This document shows, piece after piece, positions 58,246-64,000 of a DNA stretch of 64,000 nt. The position numbers were made by a program, and so were the translations under genes. This stretch comes from Channallabes apus (Eukaryota > Chordata > Actinopteri > Siluriformes > Clariidae): NCBI GenBank assembly GCA_030522415.1, contig CM060107.1, positions 54,758,104 through 54,822,103 on the forward strand, in the 5' to 3' direction. Position 1 is the stretch's first letter. The number at the start of each line of letters is the position of its first letter. A model generated the notes under the pieces. The model was not told the origin of the DNA. It saw only the letters and a list, made by a program, of their open reading frames with translations, and did no database searches.

Positions 58246-58603
58246 CATAGAAATGTCTCATATTTCATATGATCTCTGAGTCTAGCCCATTTGTTCTTGT
58301 GCACAAAGTATTTTCATCTTTTCTGGAACTGCAGTGTGAAGCATGACATAATGCTTTACAAAAATGTACAAAAAATATTTTTTATGGAGTAACAGACATT
58401 TTCTAATTATGCCATGCTTAATTAGTAACTCTCACTGTGATGTCATCAGAATTGTGCACTTTATGTGTAGTTTATCATGCATCTATTGTGTGTGTGTGTG
58501 TGTGTGTGTAGAGGAGCGCTGTCTGGATGAGCAGACGTACATGAAGGCCCTCCTGGAACTCAACCCTGCAGCTGAGTGGGTCATCAAGTCGGTCCAGCGC
58601 TAG
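34454..58603 (+). CDS. arhgap18: Rho GTPase-activating protein 18, 15 exons
   Basis: Complete gene. Exons: 34454-34584, 43948-44141, 45214-45428, 45730-45793, 49557-49705, 52214-52379, 52577-52668, 53213-53290, 54994-55153, 55607-55689, 55782-55988, 56081-56221, 57155-57273, 58135-58190, 58512-58603. All junctions are GT-AG and phases agree; total 1947 nt, 648 aa. Identity rests on ARHGAP18-specific segments: QGVVLTGY near the start, SSQDSLDDLAMDDYW, LLSTLTRTQAAAVHKRLETL, YEIGGNI and the end AEWVIKSVQR. The RhoGAP domain spans about residues 315-515, with the arginine finger in EGILRVPG (R354). A basic segment (KFVINQVRKQNMERKM) follows. ARHGAP18 accelerates GTP hydrolysis on RhoA and acts in cell shape, migration and YAP/tissue-tension signalling (family knowledge). 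Paralogues ARHGAP28/40 are less likely given the N- and C-terminal matches. Intron 1 is 9.4 kb. The N-terminal region is proline-rich (PPPPQPPP). Confidence 0.95.
34885..35065 (+). mobile_element. Mermaid-type SINE fragment in arhgap18 intron 1
   Basis: Head half only: GGGTTAGCACTGTCGCCTC, B-box GGTTCGATTCCC and TCCCACAGGCCAAAGACATG. It stops before the central block. Confidence 0.8.
35100..36180 (+). repeat. 41-bp minisatellite, arhgap18 intron 1
   Basis: Units such as TATAGCAGTGTTGAAGTGTTTTAGAGTAATGTAGTATTTAA (41 bp, broken here only for naming) repeat from about 35350 to 36110, with degenerate copies on each side. Variants alternate AATGTAG and AGTGTAG. Confidence 0.9.
36181..38000. other. 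arhgap18 intron 1, no gene recognised
   Basis: Largely unique intron sequence. About 37310-37600 (GTTGCCCCCTAGTGGCAGG to an AATAAA near 37585) resembles an LTR 3' part but no partner was found. Confidence 0.4.
38000..38400. promoter_or_regulatory. Candidate intronic regulatory island in arhgap18
   Basis: A G+C-rich, repeat-free stretch in an otherwise A+T-rich intron. It includes TATATCGGCGATGGGACAC, a CRE-like GTGTGACGTCG (38300-38310) and TTATGCGCAATTAAAGAG. The character is that of a conserved non-coding element, but conservation cannot be judged from one sequence. Confidence 0.3.
39150..39862 (+). repeat. 14-bp minisatellite, arhgap18 intron 1
   Basis: Tandem GATTATGGGAATGR units, about 50 copies, with higher-order blocks: a run containing GATTATAGGAATTG recurs near 39220, 39350 and 39590. 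The 93-codon open frame through it is a by-product of the 42-bp superperiod. Confidence 0.93.
40347..40380 (+). repeat. (GT)n microsatellite
   Basis: Pure GT run in intron 1; a (CA)n tract follows at 40453-40476. Confidence 0.9.
40560..41575 (+). repeat. 31-bp minisatellite, arhgap18 intron 1
   Basis: About 25 good copies of AATAAATAGGGATCAGTGAT plus TGGCTGACAGG or TGGTCGACAGG, preceded by degenerate copies from 40560. The two variants alternate irregularly. Each unit holds ATTGG, an inverted CCAAT core. Confidence 0.93.
41702..41756 (+). repeat. (CA)n microsatellite
   Basis: Pure CA run of 55 bases in arhgap18 intron 1. Confidence 0.95.
42447..42511 (+). repeat. Interstitial telomere-like repeat
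   Basis: Ten or so TTAGGG/TTAGGA units in tandem (GGGTTAGGGTTAGGATTAGGG pattern) inside arhgap18 intron 1, with one variant base recurring. Confidence 0.93.
46226..49155. mobile_element. hAT-like element carrying a large minisatellite, arhgap18 intron 4
   Basis: Left end CAGTGTTGG at 46226-46234 and right end CCAACACTG at about 49147-49155 are perfect inverted termini of a common fish hAT type. Inner arms carry AAGTAACTAATTACATTAC and AAAGTAACCTTGTAACG, as expected. No 8-bp target duplication was seen. The interior is almost wholly the 21-bp array. Confidence 0.7.
46463..48797 (+). repeat. 21-bp minisatellite inside the hAT-like element
   Basis: About 110 copies of CTACTAATACCCCCATCTCAC and variants (CCCTATCTCAC, CCCACTAAT, occasional 20-bp units). 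Because 21 is divisible by three, the minus strand reads as open MGVLVGE heptads up to 220 codons; there is no other support for coding. One inverted copy lies at about 48910-48925. Confidence 0.95.
50209..50260. repeat. (TA)n microsatellite at Tc1 insertion site
   Basis: Pure TA run immediately left of the Tc1 element, which inserts at TA. Confidence 0.95.
50261..51878 (-). mobile_element. Tc1/mariner element with IR/DR ends, arhgap18 intron 5
   Basis: A 1618-bp element starts CAGTGGTGTG and ends CACCACTG, flanked by TA. The inverted ends are ~212 bp (50261-50473 and 51667-51878), each with an outer GTGTGAAAAACTATTTGCC and an inner GTGTGAAAAAGTAATTGCC or similar direct repeat, the IR/DR arrangement of Sleeping-Beauty-type elements. 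The transposase lies on the minus strand, antisense to arhgap18. Confidence 0.95.
50479..51501 (-). pseudogene. Tc1 transposase with two in-frame stops
   Basis: From MPRSKEIQEQ (51501) to GGPTSY (50479) the frame is 340 codons, the full family length. It is unbroken except for a TGA at codon 36 (51394-51396, in LGLQ*TTV, where CGA is expected) and a TAA at codon 260 (50722-50724, in EWLK*NKM). The N-terminal paired-type DNA-binding region is followed by GRPTKITPRAQR. The catalytic residues are present: D153 (LWTDETKV), D244 (QQDNDPKHTS) and E279 (SPDLNPIEMLW), at the same positions as in Sleeping Beauty. The glycine-rich box (YGGGSVMVWGCF) is intact. Inactive as it stands. Confidence 0.93.
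53385..54310 (+). repeat. 36-bp minisatellite, arhgap18 intron 8
   Basis: About 25 copies of GTGGATTATTTTGAGTGTGA plus ACAGTAAAGAGTGAAT or ACAGAAAAGAGTGACT, decaying toward 54500. It begins about 95 bp after the donor of exon 8. Confidence 0.93.
57000..57032 (+). repeat. (GT)n microsatellites in intron 12
   Basis: A GT run at 57000-57032 and a second at 57113-57149, the latter ending five bases before the exon 13 acceptor. Confidence 0.9.
57281..57308 (+). repeat. (CA)n directly after the exon 13 donor
   Basis: The CA run starts within the GTGAGCACACA donor context of exon 13. A similar run lies at 58199-58243 after the exon 14 donor. Confidence 0.9.
57400..57695 (-). mobile_element. Degraded Tc1-like transposase C-terminus, arhgap18 intron 13
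   Basis: Minus-strand translation, with frameshifts and stops, gives FDEFGV, LDWPEH, RTRPSRPTSVPHLI, PTETLKNLVDGL and RRPTPY, the order of a Tc1 transposase C-terminal third. It is a different and older family from the element at 50.3 kb. Confidence 0.6.
57696..58080. other. Rest of intron 13, unassigned
   Basis: Short open frames exist on both strands (57776-58006, 57876-58085) but none matches a family I recognise. Possibly another transposon scrap. Confidence 0.4.
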
Positions 58604-61205
58604 CAAAACCCGCCAATCAAGGAACCGACCAATCACGGGATGAGCACGAGATTAAACGTGAAGTCTGTGCTTCTTCTTCCGCTCTCGACGTTTCTGATCA
58701 TCTTAACGCAGACCGAACATGACCGAGTCTGCTTTGCACTTTGAAGCTGAGTGGAGATATAATGTCACATTGGAACTTAATTAAATCATTTTTTTTTATG
58801 AGGAATTTGTGCTTTAATACAAACGTGACGGATTAGCGAAGGCCAAGTGTGTAGCAGCGGTGCGAAGACGCTGACGGGAGGAATGATCAAGGTTGTTGTT
58901 GTTGTTTTTTTTTTATTGCATGTGTATAGATCTTCAGCAGTACGATACTAGAGAAAGAAAACACAGCCAAAATGGTATATATCTTTTAACCGCTAATTTC
59001 TTTTTTAACGAAAATCGTCGTTTTTCAATATTGTACTCATCAACAACATAAAACTCATCATCATCATCATGTTCAAATTTACTATTTAAATGGATTAAAA
59101 TGATATTAAAAAAGAATCGCTAGTGAAATTGGAAGTGTTTGATCTGTATAGGTTATGAGTTTTAGGTGTATGATATTAGCATGATGAGTACGCCATACAT
59201 CAGTGTGTGTATATATGAGGAAACCATCAAACAGTTTAACTGGTTATGTTAGTTAGAGAAAGTGATGTGTCCACATTGTGATAAACTACGGAAGTTGACT
59301 TTAAAGGCGTTCCCGCGTTCTGATTGGTCGGAAGCCGTTGATTAATTTTCTACAATGGCAGCTCTGACAGTAGTGCAGGTTTAGCTTCGCGCAGTATCGT
59401 GTCCATTTGAACAGCTCGTGTCTTCTTCTAACAAGATGCTTATTTATTTATGATATAAGGATGGAGTCTCCAGTGGCGGAAGTAAAGCTGTATCTTTACA
59501 GCAGACGATTTGGCGCTTCATTTGAAGTTTCTTTTAAGTGAGAGGATAAAGAGAGGATGATGAGGGAACGGATGTGCGCACCGAATATAAATGAACCTCT
59601 AAAGGAAAAAAAGGATGTGAAAAAAAAAACCCATGGCAGTATGCTGTGGTGGGAGAGGAATAAACTACTAATGCTAAAAGCTAATGATGGAAACAAATGA
59701 ACTTGAAATGAATGATGTATGTGGAGATGAACTAGATAAAAAGGATGAGACTGATGCTCATCGACACTCAGAATAAAGCCGAATCAGTTAGCATGGTAGA
59801 TTACTCACAGACCCAATGTTGGTTTAGCACTTTTTATTCCTGATGTGATGTAATTCAAAGCTCGGAATGATTATAAAGCTAATATAATTGTAGGATTGTC
59901 TTTTAAATAAATAAATAAATGTAGCTGCAATTCTTTGAAAGAAAAAAAGTACATGGAAGAAAATGACCCGCTTACAGTTAGACTCATTAGCGTAGACTGA
60001 TTGTACTATTCAGACTGGAAGTCCTAAATGTTAATATTGAACTGTCTTTTATTTTGGAGGCAATAGGAGCAACACAAGTTTTCACACGTTTCCATGCAAA
60101 AACACTGCTGTAAAAACTTGCAAAAGGATAGAAATATTAGTCTAAATCAAACCTGAAAAGGAACCTGGGAGTTTGGTCTTCCTGCCTCTGAGGAACTGAA
60201 ATGATGTCCAGCTGTGCTGAGAATTAACCTGAGCAGGTTTGCAGATTCCTGACCAATAGTCATCCGTTTTAATGAGAAACTAGAGAGAAATTTGGTTTAC
60301 TAAACGGCACGATGATACCAAGTTAGTGTTTTTTGCTCTTCTAAGTAAAAAAAAATCTCAAAACATCTGTTCATGACTAACAATGATGGTAAAAGCCATT
60401 GCCAAGGTCCATGGTCATGGTCATGCAGCTCCCAAGCAGGAAGTCAACAGTCCAGAGATTTCTCTTTGTCTCAGATTTGTATATTTATTACGTAATTTAC
60501 AGTTTAAATTTAGATTAGGAATGTCATTGCCTTGAGTGCCGTAAGATAAGTATAGTGCATGTGATATCATCAAAATTCACTAATGAACTTATTCATCTGT
60601 CTGACGCTTTTACTCAAATAGAATCCAAACCTCCTTTGGCGTCCAATCACTTTCCTCTGGGTTCTCCCAGCGTAACAAACAACGTCTCATTAAAAACCGA
60701 AACACTCAATAGATAAAACCCTGTGAGAACTAATCAAAACAAGCCCAGTCACATTCCAGTCTGCAGCTCTGTACTGCTACTTTTGCAAACGGGAAGAGAT
60801 CATATGCATATATGTAAATTCCTGGAACTAGCCTGTGGAAATGGGAACTTTTACAGTTTTGTATTGTTAAATAATGTAAAGCTTACTTTTCAAACAAATC
60901 AGGTAAATTTTTTTTTTTACTATTGTTGTGACTTTTATACTGTGAATATGATAAAAAAAAGTGACTGCTGTTGTTCATAAATAATGTAACCACTAAGCAA
61001 CATTTTGTAAATAAATTTAATTGTAATTGCACATTTCACACCATGTACTGTTTGCTTATTCAGTATGAGTGGAGTGTGTATCGTCACGATGGTCCATTTA
61101 TCCAGCCTGAATCAAAGTGAACCTGATTCTTTTGGTTTATTTGATATTTATGTTTTTTTACACTATGCAAATGTTGTGATTTTCCATTTGTAATATATCG
61201 TTTAA
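58604..61205 (+). other. arhgap18 3' UTR and downstream spacer
   Basis: Begins after the TAG of arhgap18. AATAAA at 59772-59777 is the first good polyadenylation signal; AATAAATAAATAAAT near 59905 and 61010 are alternatives. No other coding exon is recognised. Confidence 0.5.
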
Positions 61206-61550
61206 AGGGTGGCACAATGAGGTAGAAATTAGCACTGTAACCTCATACCTATAGGGTCAAGGATTCGGATCCAATCTCAATTCATAGAGCTTACATGTTC
61301 TCCCCATGCTTGGCGGGTTTCCTCCAGGTACTCCAGTTTCTTCCATCAGTTTGAAAACAAGCAGATCAGGCTAATTGGCTTTTCAAAATTGCCCATATCA
61401 AGTAAGTGAATGCCTGTTCTTGTGCCTGTGATGGACTGACATTCTATCCAAGGTGTACCTCGCCTACGGTCTTGAATCTACTGAGATAGGCTCTGCCCCC
61501 TCCCTTCGCCCCTCCCCAGGACCCTGAATAGATAAGTGCTAACAGAAAGG
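61206..61550 (+). mobile_element. Old Mermaid-type SINE
   Basis: Diverged full-length-like copy: GGGTGGCACAATGAGG head, ACATGTTCTCCCCATGC, GGCGGGTTTCCTCCAGGTAC, GGCTAATTGGC and ACCCTGAATAGATAAG. The (ATGA)n tail is decayed. Confidence 0.8.
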
Positions 61551-61769
61551 GACTGAGTTATGGTATATTGTTCAAGCTACACATAGGGCTAAAGGCTAAT
61601 ACATCACGCCACCCAAATGTATCAGCCAATAGAGGCTGCTGTAGCTCTGTTTCACAGTACCTTTACAGTCAGCAAAAATGTTTTGCTGTTCACTATGTTA
61701 GAAATAACATTTTATTCATTAAATTTTAACAAATTTAATGAATAAATTTGAGAGCTTTTAACAAGCTAA

Positions 61770-63215
61770 GGGTGACAGTGCAAAGGAAAAACTCCCTGAG
61801 ATGCCATTAGGAATAAACTTTGAGAAATACCCGACTCAATAGGAAACCCATCCTCTTTTTGGTGATAACGGATAACTGGAATTGTTTACCATGTGTTAGA
61901 CAGCTGGAAAATGAATATCCAGTTTGTTACTGGAGGTTCAGGTACAAAACCGTAGGAATTTCCAGTCCTGACTAATATGCGACTGCAGTCACAAGTCACA
62001 GAGAACAGCTATCTGCATTAGCCTTGGCCAAGGCTGTCTTCATGGTAAACTGAAACCATCCCCAGTCACCATACGCATCCCAAACAGACCACACGGGGGC
62101 CTCCATGCAATAAGATCTCCAACCAGAAGTGGGGCACCAGGAATGGGCAGAGTGGGGTCTGGATCACTTGCAGCTCATTAGCGACATGTGCAGCTAGATA
62201 GAGAGGGAAAGAAATGGGAAGAGAACAGAAGATACGAGAGATAACAGGTTTGGTCACAGTCACATAATGTATAAGGGGAATGTATATTTAGTGCAGAGTG
62301 CAAGCAAGGACACCGGCAGGAGTCAGAAGGAAACACAAACATGAGGGCTCACTGGATTGTATGGCAACCAATAACTTTAACATCAACAAACCTGATCAAT
62401 GAGAGTGGGGAAGACATCATATAAACATACCAGTTCACCATAATACTCTGTGTATGATGTTCAACATGTCCATGAGTCCCCCAGATCTGCTCTTTTACCT
62501 AAGACCAATCAATTCAGACAAATGCTTGTCTAAATAAATACTGTAGATTTTTAGCATGGAATTTAACGCTAGGACTGCAAGACCATTTAATACTTCATAT
62601 ATCACTAGTAGTATTTTAAAATCAATGTGAAATTTCACAGGGAGCCAATTCAGTGAGGATAGGATAGGGGTGATGTGTTCGTACCTTCTGGTTCTAGTGA
62701 GGACTCTCGCTGCTGCATTCTGAACTACCTGAAGCTTGTTGATGTACCTAGTAGAACAACCAGACAGTATGTTGCTACAATAGTCCAACTGGTGTAACCA
62801 GTGATAAGAGCATGCATTTTTCTGCATAGTTTAGTGACAATAAATTCCTTATCTTGGCAATATTTCTGAAATAAAGGAATGCTATCCTCATAATATTATC
62901 TACCCAATCTTTAAATGAAAGATTGGAATCCATAACCACACCTTTTTACTTTATCTTTTACTGTTGAGGATGATGAAACTAAAGTTTTTCCAGAGTTATA
63001 GTGTAATCAGAATGCTTATAGCGGCAAGTGGTCTTAGTACCAGTACTTCGGTCTTGTCAGGATTAAGCAGAAGGAAGTTAATTAGCATCCAGTCTCTTAT
63101 GTCCTTCACACATTGATCAACTTTATTAAGCTGTTTTTTTCTCATCTGGCTTTACTGATAGATATAACTGTGTGTCATCCGCATAACAGTGGAAACTAAT
63201 ATTATGCTTACGAAT
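61770..63215 (-). mobile_element. LINE fragment with reverse-transcriptase remnants
   Basis: Minus-strand translation gives the catalytic box [13 protein letters not shown] near 63160-63200, followed by DWMLINFLLLNPDKTEVL and, after frame breaks, LDYCSNILSG, VQNAAARVLTRTRRYEHI and SLNWLPVKFHIDFKIL (62540-62790). This motif series is typical of Rex1/L2-like fish LINEs. The part below 62490, including AAGGAAAAACTCCCTGAGAT at about 61782-61801, resembles their 3' region; its assignment is weaker. Confidence 0.75.
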
Positions 63216-63226
63216 TACAAACCGGA

Positions 63227-63655
63227 TTCCAAAAAAGTTGGGACACTGAATGCAATGATGTGGAGATGGCAAATGTCAATATTTTATTCAGTATAGAACA
63301 TACTGTAGATGACCGATCAAAAGTTTAATCCGAGAAAATGTATCATTTTAAAGGAAAAATATGTTGATTCCAAATTTCACGGTGTCAACAAATCCCAAAA
63401 AAGTTGGGACGAGTAGCAATAAGAGGCTGGAAAAAGTAAATTTGAGCATAACGAAGAGCTGGAAGACCAATTAACAGTAATTAGATTAATTGGCAACATG
63501 ATTGGGTATAAAAAGAGCTTCTCAGAGTGGCAGTGTCTCTCAGAAGCCAAGATGGGTAGAAGGATCACCAACAATTCCCACAATGTTGCGCAGAAAGATA
63601 GTGGAGCAATATCAGAAAGGTGTTACCCAGCGAACAATTGCAAAGACTTCAAAAT
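63227..63655. mobile_element. DNA-transposon fragment with AAAAAAGTTGGGAC motif
   Basis: Begins TTACAAACCGGATTCCAAAA and has two AAAAAAGTTGGGAC motifs (63232 and 63398), a signature of a widespread fish DNA transposon whose superfamily I cannot name with confidence. It ends abruptly at the next repeat. Confidence 0.55.
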
Positions 63656-63800
63656 TCTAATTAAAATTTTATTTGTCACATACACAGTCATACACAGTAT
63701 AATATGCAGTGAAATGCTTACACGACCGCCAGTGACCTTAAAAAGAAAATAAAAGCTTGTACGTAAAATAAATAATCAATAAAAAGGAAATACTAAAGAA
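63656..63800 (-). mobile_element. L2-type SINE/LINE 3' tail fragment
   Basis: Reverse complement carries GTGACAAATAAAATTT, the same 3' tail as the SINE at 15.2-15.5 kb, preceded by GCATTTCACTGCATATTATA. Only the 3' end is present. Confidence 0.55.
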
Positions 63801-63871
63801 ATAAATTTAACTAGTAAAATTAACTGTACAATAAGGGCATAATAAAATATTGCAAAATATAGAAATATGGG

Positions 63872-63874
<3 letters not shown>

Positions 63875-63940
<66 letters not shown>
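63875..63940. repeat. (TA)n microsatellite
   Basis: Pure TA run of about 65 bases near the right edge of the window. Confidence 0.95.
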
Positions 63941-63943
<3 letters not shown>

Positions 63944-64000
63944 TAAAAGTGACCGTGGTTGTGCAAATATGCATGAAAGGTGACTAATGAAAGTGACATG

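Noticed and set aside
34454..58603. Assignment to arhgap28 or arhgap40
   Set aside because: All three share the RhoGAP domain, but the N-terminal QGVVLTGY, the SSQDSLDDLAMDDYW segment and the C-terminal AEWVIKSVQR fit ARHGAP18.

Overview
This is a teleost fish genomic window, built of spliced vertebrate genes, fish-type TRIM E3-ligase exons and fish repeat families (Mermaid-type SINEs, Tc1 with long IR/DR ends, hAT, Harbinger-type MITEs, Ty3/Gypsy, an endogenous retrovirus, LINEs). The tRNA-headed SINE with an (ATGA)n tail resembles the Mermaid-like elements reported from catfish, so a siluriform or other otophysan fish is likely, but that is inference. There are no bacterial features, CRISPR arrays or rRNA genes, and the only tRNA-like sequences are SINE heads.

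Layout. 0-5.4 kb is a stack of nested transposons: a hAT relic split by a decayed Ty3/Gypsy element, which was itself hit by a SINE (12-bp target duplication) and by a second ~0.7 kb insertion. 5.5-26 kb is a minus-strand cluster of finTRIM-type TRIM genes: a relic (5.5-6.3 kb), an intact six-exon gene (15.5-18.1 kb), a lone B30.2 exon (20.1-20.7 kb) and a second intact six-exon gene (22.9-25.8 kb). Inside this cluster lies a ~6.0 kb endogenous retrovirus (7954-13958), with two 428-bp LTRs that differ at only two positions and a defective interior. There is also a minisatellite grown from the head of a SINE, a second Gypsy copy and two MITEs. 26-34 kb is intergenic, with an unassigned terminal-exon-like ORF at 28.8 kb and a ~3.9 kb AAT/AAC-rich array containing a 1519-bp tandem duplication.

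34.1-58.6 kb is one complete plus-strand gene, arhgap18 (Rho GTPase-activating protein 18). I could join 15 exons at GT-AG junctions into a continuous 648-residue frame. Its introns carry five separate minisatellites, an interstitial telomere-like repeat, a hAT element with a 2.3 kb minisatellite inside, and a Sleeping-Beauty-type Tc1 element whose catalytic DDE residues survive but whose frame has two stops. 58.6-64 kb is 3' UTR and intergenic DNA with an old SINE, a LINE reverse-transcriptase fragment and other repeat remnants.

Biology. The two themes are an antiviral-type TRIM family evolving by tandem duplication, exon homogenisation and transposon insertion, next to a recent retroviral integration; and a RhoA-regulating gene whose promoter and splice sites are crowded by simple repeats.
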